A stretch of 13,685 bases of DNA from JBDZUZ01 sp040255445 (GTDB taxonomy: Bacteria > Planctomycetota > Phycisphaerae > Phycisphaerales > UBA1924), in assembly GCA_040255445.1 (NCBI GenBank), contig JBDZUZ010000102.1, forward strand, positions 1 through 13,685, in the 5' to 3' direction. Positions 6,170 to 13,232 of the stretch are shown here, piece by piece. Both the position numbers and the translations under genes were made by a program. Under the pieces are notes generated by a model. It worked only from the letters and a program-made list of their open reading frames with translations. It was not told the DNA's origin and searched no databases. Position 1 is the stretch's first letter; every line of letters starts with the position of its first letter.

Positions 6170-7105
6170 TTACAGCCAGCCCATCTTCCGCAGATCGTCG
6201 ACGGGCTCATCGAAGCTGCAGGAGCCGAACGAGAGGGCGAAGGTCTCGCGGGCCCGGGCGATCTCCGCCGCGGTGAGGTTGAATCCGCCCACGCCGATCA
6301 CATCCTCGGAGGCGTGAAATGCATCGGGCTCCTCGTTCATCAGGATCGCCTCGGTCTGCTGGCGGTCGATGCCCTTGGCCTGCACGAGCGCGGCCGCGAG
6401 GAAGAGGTTCAGGAAGCCGTGCATGGTGCAGGACTTGGCGCCCGGTTCGTAGGTCATCGGGTGGGCCGAGCGCACCGGGTGGTGCAGTCCCGCGGTCGCC
6501 TTGAAAGGGACATCGGCGAGGTTGCACGCCTCGAGGAACGCGCTGATTTCCTGGGCTGTGGGGAAGGCATCGGCGGTGACGCCGCCGGTGCGGATCTTCG
6601 CCGCGCACTGCTCGCCGGCGAGCGCGGCGATGAAACCGCGGCAGTCGTTGCTGATCGGAAACTCGAAGAACGCGTAGCAGTCTTCGGGCAGGTGATCGAG
6701 GGCTTCATCGATCTCCGAGAGGTCCTTGACCTTGATCTCAAAGACATCGATCTTGGCGCGGCCGGAGTCGTCCGCATCGTGCCGCTCGTTGAATCGGTGG
6801 GCGGCTTCGATCGCCGCCTCGACGCCTTCATCTGCGAGCAGCGAGATCCGCCAAGGCTCGGCCGAATCGGCCTGCTCCTGGTAGCCGCTGGTGGCGTAGG
6901 TCCCAGGCATGACGAGCTTGGCGAACTGCTCGAACTCGGCGAGCCGCGAGCAGGGGCAGATGAATCGGCCGAGCATCCATGACTCTTCGCTCATCAGGCC
7001 GCGTGTGTAGGTCTCGACGGCCTCACGCATCGGCAGCTTCGATGGCGGGAAGAGCCCGGCGTAATCGACCAGGCCGGTCATCAGCGTCTTGAGTGATCGT
7101 GTCAT
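6170..7105 (-). CDS. Conserved protein of unknown function, possible beta/alpha barrel
   Basis: I do not recognise a characterised family for this 311-aa soluble protein. It has no signal peptide or membrane segment. Stretches that look conserved are D-Y-A-G-L-F-P-P at 14-21, W-M-L-G-R-F at 43-48, K-I-R-T-G-G at 170-175, F-K-A-T-A-G-L-H-H-P at 201-210, H-G-F-L-N-L-F at 229-235 and F-G-S-C-S-F-D-E-P at 293-301. Strand-like elements alternate with helices and carry charged residues at strand ends (Lys170, Arg172, Lys202, His208, His209). This resembles a (beta/alpha) barrel active site, so an enzyme is plausible; that is inference only. The ATG 7105 start has AAAGGA directly before it. The gene lies 39 bp upstream of tag and one gene before fahA. 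A link to aromatic degradation can be imagined but is not shown. Confidence 0.88.
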   Translation of the reverse strand: MTRSLKTLMTGLVDYAGLFPPSKLPMREAVETYTRGLMSEESWMLGRFICPCSRLAEFEQFAKLVMPGTYATSGYQEQADSAEPWRISLLADEGVEAAIEAAHRFNERHDADDSGRAKIDVFEIKVKDLSEIDEALDHLPEDCYAFFEFPISNDCRGFIAALAGEQCAAKIRTGGVTADAFPTAQEISAFLEACNLADVPFKATAGLHHPVRSAHPMTYEPGAKSCTMHGFLNLFLAAALVQAKGIDRQQTEAILMNEEPDAFHASEDVIGVGGFNLTAAEIARARETFALSFGSCSFDEPVDDLRKMGWL

Positions 7106-7111
7106 GCGTCC

Positions 7112-7126
7112 TTTCTGAAGCAGAAA
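7112..7126. repeat. Short inverted repeat at the ribosome site of the 311-aa gene
   Basis: TTTCTG-AAG-CAGAAA forms a 6-bp stem with a 3-base loop, six bases before the ATG 7105 start, and it includes part of the AAAGGA ribosome site. In mRNA the stem could mask initiation. At this length chance is a fair alternative. The rest of the gap 7106-7180 shows nothing I can support. Confidence 0.3.
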
Positions 7127-7180
7127 TCAAGGTCGGTGTGCGGCGGGCGACGCGGCCCGCGGTTTGGATGCTCGGGGCGG

Positions 7181-7639
7181 TCACTTGGCGAGCTTTGCGA
7201 CCAGCCGCCAGACATCGCGGGGCGTCAGGGCCCGGCCCGTCCGTTCGTTGAACGCCTGGATCACGCCGTCGAATCGATCGTCGAAGGGGAGTTGGTCACG
7301 CTGGCCGAGCGTGCCCACCGCGGACTTGACCAGGTCGGCGAGGAAGCCCTCCTCCTCCGCGGTGACGACGACATCCCCGCCGGGGCTGCTGCGGCCCAGC
7401 CGCGGCAGCTTGCCGGCTTTGCGGAGGTTGTGCAGGCGGTGGAAGACATCGCGCCGGGTGCGGTCGTCGGTGGTGCCGGCGAGCACAAGGCGGTACAGCG
7501 TCTCGAACTCGGGCGTGTAGGGCAGGTCGTCGAGCGTGCGGCCCGCGGCCTCGTAGGCCGCGATCAGCGCGGCATCCTGCTCCGCCCGCTTCTCGCGCGG
7601 ATCGGCCGCCTCGGGCTCGCTGGAGAAGAGTCCCTCCAC
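7181..7639 (-). CDS. Small protein of unknown function
   Basis: This protein of about 152 aa is not recognised. It is rich in charged residues, looks mostly helical and has no membrane segment or cysteine. Notable stretches are L-P-Y-T-P-E-F-E-T-L-Y near the middle of the N-terminal half, a helix D-V-F-H-R-L-H-N-L-R-K, and the C-terminus T-G-R-A-L-T-P-R-D-V-W-R-L. The start is uncertain. GTG 7639 begins after the stop of the upstream gene (20-bp separation) and is preferred. GTG 7675 and GTG 7681 are in frame and would overlap that gene by 15-23 bases. The frame stays open much further upstream inside the PD40 gene, which I take as a GC-rich shadow. No clear ribosome site supports any choice; coupling to the upstream gene is probable. 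Confidence 0.72.
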   Translation of the reverse strand: MEGLFSSEPEAADPREKRAEQDAALIAAYEAAGRTLDDLPYTPEFETLYRLVLAGTTDDRTRRDVFHRLHNLRKAGKLPRLGRSSPGGDVVVTAEEEGFLADLVKSAVGTLGQRDQLPFDDRFDGVIQAFNERTGRALTPRDVWRLVAKLAK

Positions 7640-7658
7640 GGCTGCATGGTATCGCGCT

Positions 7659-8864
7659 TCAGTGCCCGGCCACACCGTCACTTGCGGGGGATGAATCGGC
7701 GTCCGCGGGGGCCGAATCGGCGTCCGCGAAGGGATGTTCGCCCGCCGTCCACGCCGCGATCCAGAGCTGGCTGCTGGGCCGCTGCTCATCGGCCCGCTTC
7801 TCGCCCCGCTGGCTGGTCCACATCATCCAGCGGCCGTCGGGGCTGAAGGCCGGGAGCAGGTCGGCGCCGGGAGCGTCGGTGATGCGGGTCCGCTTCAGCG
7901 TGGATGCATCGACACCCTCGGCGAGCTTCGAGACATCGCTCTCGATCGCGAAGACCTCGTAGTTGTGGTGGCCCGCCTCGCTGCTCGCGTAGACGAGGAA
8001 CTTGCCGGACGGGTGCCAGTAGGGGGCCCAGTTGACGTGGTCGTTCCGCGTGAGCTGGTACTCGCTGTCCATCCCGACGGGGACACCGTTGTCATCGAAG
8101 CGGAGCGTCGCGACATAGAGCTGCAGCAGATCGTTGCCGACGCGGTCGGAGCGGTAGCAGATCGCCTTGCCATCGGGCGAGAAGAAGGGGCCGCCGTCGT
8201 ATCCGGGGGCGACGACGATCGGGTGGTGCTGCTTTGTCCGCGTATCGAAGATGTAGATGTTGGCATCGGGCTTCGCGCCCGGCTCGCTGTCCTCGATGTG
8301 GGAGTAGAGGATGAAGCGGCCGCACGGCGAGTACGAGCACTCGGCGTCGTAGTTGGGGCGGGTGAAGACGGGCTGGGCGTTCTCGCCCGCGTTCGGACCG
8401 AGCGTCGTCGTCACGATCTCCATCTCATCGGGGAACATCCAGACATAGCGGCGCGAGCCGACCTGGAACCCCGACTTCTGATCGTCGCTGGGGCGGACCT
8501 GTGTCGAGCCGAACATCACGATCTCGGGGTGGTGCGGGTGGAACCAGCCGCAGGTGTTCGCGCTGCCTGCGGGGCTGACGCGGGTGATGTCTGTGAGGCC
8601 GGACGGCCGGCCGCTCTCCATGACCAGCCGCGCGGTGTACATCGCGTAGAAGGGGTCGAGCTCCTGCCCCTCGACTGGACGCTCGGTGGCCTGGAAGATG
8701 ATGTGCGAGCCGTCCGGGCTGAAATACGCCTCGCCCGCCTTCGCGAAACGGTCCGGGAAGGTCAGTTGCACCGGCTCGGAGAGAAAGCCCGACTTGGTGG
8801 GGCCGGCGGTGAACGAGGCGACGGCCGCGGCCGCGGCGAGGGAGACAACGAGAGAAATCGGCAT
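7659..8864 (-). CDS. Exported PD40/TolB-like beta-propeller protein
   Basis: This 401-aa protein contains at least five WD40-like (PD40) repeats of the TolB type. Each centres on a (F/Y/W)-(S/H)-P-(D/S/C)-G core, at residues 48-52, 178-182, 228-232, 283-287 and 339-343, and each is followed by a hydrophobic strand such as I-I-F, I-L-Y, I-C-Y, L-V-Y or M-M-W. Such propellers bind proteins or peptides, or accompany peptidases, often in the periplasm. Here no peptidase domain is attached. Residues 3-20 are hydrophobic and Ala-rich like a signal peptide, but the usual positive charge before them is missing. The C-terminal tail is low in complexity (repeated A-D-A-D-S). The start at ATG 8864 lacks a ribosome site, and no alternative start codon exists before the preceding stop. 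The gene lies 47 bp after deoC. The specific role is unknown. Confidence 0.88.
   Translation of the reverse strand: MPISLVVSLAAAAAVASFTAGPTKSGFLSEPVQLTFPDRFAKAGEAYFSPDGSHIIFQATERPVEGQELDPFYAMYTARLVMESGRPSGLTDITRVSPAGSANTCGWFHPHHPEIVMFGSTQVRPSDDQKSGFQVGSRRYVWMFPDEMEIVTTTLGPNAGENAQPVFTRPNYDAECSYSPCGRFILYSHIEDSEPGAKPDANIYIFDTRTKQHHPIVVAPGYDGGPFFSPDGKAICYRSDRVGNDLLQLYVATLRFDDNGVPVGMDSEYQLTRNDHVNWAPYWHPSGKFLVYASSEAGHHNYEVFAIESDVSKLAEGVDASTLKRTRITDAPGADLLPAFSPDGRWMMWTSQRGEKRADEQRPSSQLWIAAWTAGEHPFADADSAPADADSSPASDGVAGH
7693..7728. repeat. Direct repeat in the PD40 gene tail
   Basis: GAATCGGCGTCCGCG occurs at 7693-7707 and again at 7714-7728, a 21-bp period. On the minus strand it encodes two copies of the heptad A-D-A-D-S-(A/S)-P close to the C-terminus. 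It probably arose by slippage or duplication, so copy number may vary between strains. Confidence 0.7.
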
Positions 8865-8911
8865 GACCGATTGTTGCGCTGGTCCGGCCGGCTTGGATCC
8901 AGCCAGCGGGC

Positions 8912-9925
8912 TCAGGCCTCGGAAAAGTCATACCCGGCCTGATAGGAACCGGTCTTGAGCCGGACCATCTGGCGGAGCAGGTCGTTGCATAGGGTGCTCG
9001 CGCCGAAGCGGAAGAACTCGGGCGTCAGCCACGGGTTGCCCCCGGCATCCTCGAACCCGGGGACGCCCAGGTTGAGCGTTTCCTTCACCATGACCAGATA
9101 GTGCAGCGCCTGCTTGGCCGCGCGGATGCCGCCCGCGGGCTTCATGCCCACGACGCGGCCGGTCTCGAGGTACCAGTCGCGGATCGATTCGAGCATGACC
9201 AGCGTCACGGGCATCGTCGCGGCGGGCGTGACCTTGCCGGTCGAGGTCTTGATGAAGTCGCCCGAGTGGTGGTCCTGTGTGCCGGCTTCGACATCGACAT
9301 CGTGCATGGCGCGGATGGAGAGGTCGGAGGCGAAGCGGACGTGGTCGAGGGTTTCGAGTTCGCCGGTCTCGAGAATGACCTTCAGGTGCGCGAAGGAGCC
9401 ATCGGCCTTGCGGCAGGCACGCTTGGTCTCGCGGATCTCCTCGGCGACCTCATCGAAGCGGCCGGCGAGGAACGCCCCGCGGTTGATGACCATGTCGATC
9501 TCGTCCGCGCCGTCGGCGACAGCGCGGCGGACATCGTCGAGCCGCACTTCGAGCGGGTATTGCCCGCTGGGGAAGCCGGTCGCGACGGAGGCGACCTTGA
9601 CCGGCGCAGCGCCGAGCGTTTCGCGGCAGACCCTCACCAGGCTCGGATAGACGCACACCGCGGCGACCGGCGGGAGCTCGACGCCGAGCACCTCGACATC
9701 GCGCTCGTAGGGCCGCACCGCCTTGCGGCAGAGGGACCGTGCCTTTTCAGGAGAGTCCTTTCCCTCGAGCGTGGTGAGGTCGAGCATCGAGAGCGCGAGG
9801 GTGAGGCCGCGCATCTTGGAGGCGGACTTGATCGACCGCTTGGTGAAACTCGCCGCCCGCTCGGCCGCCATGACGGCGTCGACGGAGGGGCTGCTGTAGC
9901 GGGTGCGCGTGCCGGGCTTGGCCAT
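8912..9925 (-). CDS. deoC: Deoxyribose-phosphate aldolase, long form
   Basis: This enzyme (EC 4.1.2.4) splits 2-deoxyribose 5-phosphate into glyceraldehyde 3-phosphate and acetaldehyde in deoxynucleoside catabolism. The 337-aa protein has the class I aldolase signature. The Schiff-base lysine is Lys226 (in F-I-K-T-S-T-G-K), the second catalytic lysine is Lys261 (in K-P-A-G-G-I-R), and the acidic partner is Asp144 (in E-I-D-M-V-I-N). A-A-V-C-V-Y-P at 88-94, V-A-S-V-A-T-G-F-P at 111-119 and F-G-A-S-T-L near the end are also conserved. Length and sequence resemble the eukaryotic type (about 318 aa) more than E. coli DeoC (259 aa). Residues about 206-222 (acidic and His-rich) look like an insertion just before the Schiff-base lysine. 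ATG 9925 has no ribosome site (the preceding minus strand is pyrimidine-rich), and Met19 is an alternative start. No other deo gene is adjacent. Confidence 0.96.
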   Translation of the reverse strand: MAKPGTRTRYSSPSVDAVMAAERAASFTKRSIKSASKMRGLTLALSMLDLTTLEGKDSPEKARSLCRKAVRPYERDVEVLGVELPPVAAVCVYPSLVRVCRETLGAAPVKVASVATGFPSGQYPLEVRLDDVRRAVADGADEIDMVINRGAFLAGRFDEVAEEIRETKRACRKADGSFAHLKVILETGELETLDHVRFASDLSIRAMHDVDVEAGTQDHHSGDFIKTSTGKVTPAATMPVTLVMLESIRDWYLETGRVVGMKPAGGIRAAKQALHYLVMVKETLNLGVPGFEDAGGNPWLTPEFFRFGASTLCNDLLRQMVRLKTGSYQAGYDFSEA

Positions 9926-9959
9926 GGGCGAAGGTTAGGAGGGCGACCACGGAGGGGTG

Positions 9960-10919
9960 TCAGGAGTCGGTCGGCGCGGGTGTCGCGGATGTCTTGGATG
10001 TCATGGGTGTCATGGGTGTCATGTCGGCGGTGATACCCGCTTCTTCGAGGAATGCCCGGACCGCGGCGAGCGTGTGTTCCCGGACCGGGTCTTCGGTCCA
10101 GAGCCCCAGGTGCCCGCCCCCGGGGATCGGGGCGAGCGAGCCGTGCGCGGCCGCCGCGGCGATCGCGCGGCCGTCCTCGAGCGGTGAGATCTGGTCGTTC
10201 TCGCCGTGGAGCACGAGCAGCGGGGATGTGACCTTCGCGGCGTGGCCCGCGCGATCGAACCCGGGCCAGCCGCGGCCCGCGCCGCTGCGCCAGCCGACCC
10301 ACGCGAGCGCGGGCGGGAGCGTGAAGCGCGATGGCAGCCGCATCGCGGTGACCATGTTCCGGGCCGGAGTCTCGACCAGGCGATACGGCGCCTCGGCGAT
10401 CACCGCGATCGTGCGCTTGGGCCGCTCCGCCGCGGCGATGATCGAGAGCCCCGCGCCCAGCGATGCTCCGACCAGGACGATCCGCTCGCCGGGCACGGCG
10501 TCGAGCACCGCGAGGATGTCGCGGACTTCACCGTGTCCCAGTTCGCACCGCCCGCCCGACTCGCCATGACCGGGCAGGTCCCAGAGCACGAACGCCGCCG
10601 CGAACGTATGGAGAGCCTCGATGCGCGAGAGCATCCCGATGCGTGAATCGCCCCAACCGTGCGTGATGATGAACACGGGCCCTGCCGGATTGCCGCCGGT
10701 CACAGTCCACGCCGCGAGTTCATTGCCGCGGGACCGCAGCGACCAGGACTCGAAGGGGAGTGGGGGGGCGAGTTCGGATGGATCGCCGGCGCGGCCGCGG
10801 GCGAGGGCCGATGCGTAGGTCCGCCGCGGCGGTCTCGTCAACACGCGCACGGTTGCCACCGTCACACCGCACCAGGCGATGAGCAGCCCAACCGCCAGCA
10901 GCAGCAGGAAGCCGAGCAC
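9960..10919 (-). CDS. Membrane-anchored alpha/beta hydrolase
   Basis: This 319-aa protein belongs to the alpha/beta-hydrolase superfamily (serine esterase, lipase or peptidase type; substrate not predictable). Residues 3-24 form an N-terminal membrane anchor. H-G-W-G at 87-90 supplies the oxyanion region. The nucleophile is Ser153 in G-A-S-L-G. Asp243 (in H-G-E-N-D-Q-I-S-P) and His271 (in G-G-G-H-L-G) complete the triad. D-L-P-G-H-G-E-S at 114-121 is typical of the fold. The C-terminus ends in a short Met/Thr/Pro repeat. The start is GTG 10919, four bases after the rseP stop and without its own ribosome site, so translation is probably coupled to rseP. The conserved triad makes it a likely active enzyme. 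Confidence 0.9.
   Translation of the reverse strand: MLGFLLLLAVGLLIAWCGVTVATVRVLTRPPRRTYASALARGRAGDPSELAPPLPFESWSLRSRGNELAAWTVTGGNPAGPVFIITHGWGDSRIGMLSRIEALHTFAAAFVLWDLPGHGESGGRCELGHGEVRDILAVLDAVPGERIVLVGASLGAGLSIIAAAERPKRTIAVIAEAPYRLVETPARNMVTAMRLPSRFTLPPALAWVGWRSGAGRGWPGFDRAGHAAKVTSPLLVLHGENDQISPLEDGRAIAAAAAHGSLAPIPGGGHLGLWTEDPVREHTLAAVRAFLEEAGITADMTPMTPMTSKTSATPAPTDS
9982..10022. repeat. 9-bp tandem repeat in the hydrolase C-terminus
   Basis: Four full and one partial units with consensus GTCATGGGT run from 9982 to 10022. The two central copies (10000-10017) are identical and the outer ones diverged. On the minus strand each unit encodes Thr between a variable residue and Pro or Ser (M-T-P, M-T-P, M-T-S, K-T-S, A-T-P reading out to the end). 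The unit is a multiple of three, so copy changes keep the frame. Confidence 0.75.
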
Positions 10920-10923
10920 GGCG

Positions 10924-13074
10924 TCAGAAGTTGAAGAGCGTCACGACATCGTTGAAGGTGACGATAATGAAGAGTGACCCGATCAGCACGAGCCCCGCGA
11001 GCGTCGCCGCGTTCTGGAATCCGACCGAGACGGGCTTGCCCATCACCTGCTCGTACACGATGAAGAGGAACTGCCCGCCATCGACGATCGGCAGCGGCAG
11101 GAAGTTGATCACCGCGAGGTTCACGCTGATCAGCGCCATGAAGAACATAAGCCAGATCAGGCCCTTGTCGGCGATGATCGTGCCCAGGTGCGCGATGCCG
11201 ACGGGGCCCTTGAGGTGCTCGACGCGGACGGTGCCCTCGAAGAGCCGCGCGAAAGTGACATAGGTCATCAGCATCACGCGGCGGGTTTCGGCCAGGCCCA
11301 TCCCGATCGCGCCCGCCGGCGTTTCGGCCTTGAGGAGGATCTGCTCGGGCTTGAAGAATCCGCGCGGGAGCGGGCTCGACCACTCGAGCTGGTGCAGCGT
11401 CCGGAGCGATGCCGCGGGGATCTCCCACGCGAGCTCTTCGACCGGCGCTTCCGCCGCGGGCAGTCCGGCGACAGGCCGACGCAGGCCGAGCGTGACGGTC
11501 GCATCGCGGTCCGCGGCGAACGCCTCGCGCGTCGCGGCCCGCAAGGCTTCGCGCATCTCGCCGAAGTTGGCGACCGGGCGGCCCGCGATTGCGGCGACGG
11601 TGAGCCCCGGCGAACGGATGACATCCAGCGCGGCGGGCATGGCCTCCTCGCCGCCGCGGACGAAGCGTCGCGGCGGGAGCGCGAGCAATGTCATGCCGGC
11701 GGATGTGTCGTTGGGTCCGAAACCGATCGCGCCCTTGCGGTCAACGGTGACGCCGCTGAGCTGGACTTCTTCCCACGCGCCGGCTTCGTTGCGGCGCAGG
11801 ACGCTGACGGCGATTGCCTTCCCGGCGTGGGCGCGGATCTCGGAAATCCCCAGCGGGATGCTCGGGAACTCGACCCCGCCCAGCCGCGCGAAGATGTCGC
11901 CCTCGCGCAGGCCCTGATCGAACCCCCGCATCATCTTGCCATCAGCATCCTCCAGCCGGCCGACGCTCATCACCGGCGTCAGGCCGAGCAGGTGCTCGAT
12001 GGTGGTGTCGCTGTTCGTGGAGAGCCGCACGCGGTCGACCTGCAGCTCCGGGCGCGGCGTGACATCGATCGAGACCTGCTCGCCGGCCGCGTTCTTGAAG
12101 GTGGCGGTGACGGGCTCGCCGTTGGAGCTTCGGATGGCTTCGAAGAGTGTGCCGGCGTTGATGACCTTCTCGCGGCCCTCGACGGCGACGAGCTCCATGC
12201 CCGGTTCGATCGCGCCGAACCCGATCGACGCGAACTGCTCGCGGATCTTGTCGTTCTCTTCCTGCGTCTCGGCGGCGACGATCTCCGCCGACCGCGCGGG
12301 CTCGACGCCGAGTTCGAGGAGGCCGGAGACATCGCCCTTGCTGGGCACGATCTGGAAATAGAGCGGCAACTCAACGCCGGGGCGTTCGATCTCGAACTCC
12401 ACTGCATCGCCGCCGCGGGCCATCGCTGTGGCGAGCACGAGGTCGTTGAACGAGTTGGGCCTGCGACCGTTGACGCGCGTCACCTTGTCTCCGGGGCGGA
12501 GGCCCGGACCAGCATCAACGACCGCGGGCGGCGCGTTGACGGCCACCGCCGTCGCCGCGGGGCTGCCCGGCTGTGCGCCGCCGATGATCGGCGGCTCGGT
12601 CTTGAGGCCGACCAGGAAGACGATGACGAAGAGCGCGGCGGCGGTGATGAGGTTCATCACCACGCCGGCGGAGATCACGATCATCCGCTTCCACGGCGGG
12701 GTGCTCTGGTAGCTGTCGGGCGCTGCGCTGCGGGCGCCGGGGTTGGTGTCCTCCTGGCCCAGCATCTTGACGTATCCGCCGAAGGGGAGCAGGTTGAGCC
12801 GGTACTCGGTCGGGCTCACGCCGTCGAGCGTCCGCTCGGGCGACCCCGCCTTCTTGAGGTACTCGGGCTCGGACGTCCCCGAGCGGAAGCCCATCCCCTT
12901 GCGGAAGGAGCAGACCGCCGGGCCGAAGCCGACGGCGAACGCGAGCACGCGGATCCCCGCCCAGCGGGCGGCGATGAAGTGGCCGAGCTCGTGGATGAAG
13001 ATGATCAGGCCGAAGCCCAGGACCACCAGCAGAAGGTCGAAGGCCGTGCCGAGAAAGGCGAGAGTCTGGGTCAT
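10924..13074 (-). CDS. rseP: RIP metalloprotease RseP (site-2 protease), extended PDZ region
   Basis: This zinc intramembrane protease of family M50 cleaves membrane-spanning substrates such as anti-sigma factors. The active site is His28, Glu29 and His32 (H-E-L-G-H) in the first membrane segment (about 11-32), with Asp665 in N-F-L-P-L-P-I-V-D-G-G (657-667) near the last segments. F-G-G-Y-V-K-M-L-G at 98-106, the second membrane segment (about 131-157) and K-G-P-V-G-I-A at 622-628 are family hallmarks. At 716 aa it is much longer than E. coli RseP (450 aa). The extra length lies between membrane segments 2 and 3, where I see up to four PDZ-like stretches, near 180-240, 283-340, 365-430 and 475-535. 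ATG 13074 has AGGA seven bases before it. The gene starts 62 bp after a terminator, so a promoter should lie in 13075-13135. The coupled hydrolase gene follows. Confidence 0.96.
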   Translation of the reverse strand: MTQTLAFLGTAFDLLLVVLGFGLIIFIHELGHFIAARWAGIRVLAFAVGFGPAVCSFRKGMGFRSGTSEPEYLKKAGSPERTLDGVSPTEYRLNLLPFGGYVKMLGQEDTNPGARSAAPDSYQSTPPWKRMIVISAGVVMNLITAAALFVIVFLVGLKTEPPIIGGAQPGSPAATAVAVNAPPAVVDAGPGLRPGDKVTRVNGRRPNSFNDLVLATAMARGGDAVEFEIERPGVELPLYFQIVPSKGDVSGLLELGVEPARSAEIVAAETQEENDKIREQFASIGFGAIEPGMELVAVEGREKVINAGTLFEAIRSSNGEPVTATFKNAAGEQVSIDVTPRPELQVDRVRLSTNSDTTIEHLLGLTPVMSVGRLEDADGKMMRGFDQGLREGDIFARLGGVEFPSIPLGISEIRAHAGKAIAVSVLRRNEAGAWEEVQLSGVTVDRKGAIGFGPNDTSAGMTLLALPPRRFVRGGEEAMPAALDVIRSPGLTVAAIAGRPVANFGEMREALRAATREAFAADRDATVTLGLRRPVAGLPAAEAPVEELAWEIPAASLRTLHQLEWSSPLPRGFFKPEQILLKAETPAGAIGMGLAETRRVMLMTYVTFARLFEGTVRVEHLKGPVGIAHLGTIIADKGLIWLMFFMALISVNLAVINFLPLPIVDGGQFLFIVYEQVMGKPVSVGFQNAATLAGLVLIGSLFIIVTFNDVVTLFNF

Positions 13075-13081
13075 CCGTGGA

Positions 13082-13085
13082 TCCT
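13082..13085 (-). promoter_or_regulatory. Ribosome binding site of rseP
   Basis: AGGA on the minus strand, seven bases before ATG 13074. It supports this start, which places the H-E-L-G-H motif at the usual distance from the N-terminus. Confidence 0.65.
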
Positions 13086-13113
13086 AGGGAAACGGCCGCG
13101 GCGGGCGTGCCGG

Positions 13114-13126
13114 CCGGGATTCCCGG
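13114..13126. repeat. Palindrome upstream of rseP
   Basis: CCGGGA-T-TCCCGG, two 6-bp arms around one base, lies 40-52 bases before the rseP start and just after the terminator of the preceding gene. Its place in the presumed promoter region fits an operator. Base composition makes a chance origin possible too. Confidence 0.3.
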
Positions 13127-13135
13127 ACGCGGTAC

Positions 13136-13170
13136 GAAAAAAGGGCCCGGGGCGTTCGTGCCCCGGGCCC
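13136..13170 (-). terminator. Intrinsic terminator of the peroxiredoxin-like gene
   Basis: On the minus strand, a perfect 11-bp GC stem (GGGCCCGGGGC/GCCCCGGGCCC, 13143-13153 with 13160-13170) around a 6-base loop is directly followed by six T residues (the A-run at 13137-13142). It lies 62 bases after the stop of the gene at 13233. This is the only textbook Rho-independent terminator in the window and separates that gene from rseP. Confidence 0.92.
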
Positions 13171-13232
13171 TCATCGTCTGGTTTCGGGGCCAAGCTTGAG
13201 CGAGCTCCGCCCGGGCCGGCCGCGTCTACGAA

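Noticed and set aside
5606..6982. Plus-strand open frame of 458 codons opposite tag and the 311-aa gene
   Set aside because: It spans two convincing minus-strand genes and their gap, has biased composition and no recognisable motif.
7734..8942. Plus-strand open frame of 402 codons opposite the PD40 gene
   Set aside because: It mirrors a gene with five clear PD40 repeats and shows no motif of its own.
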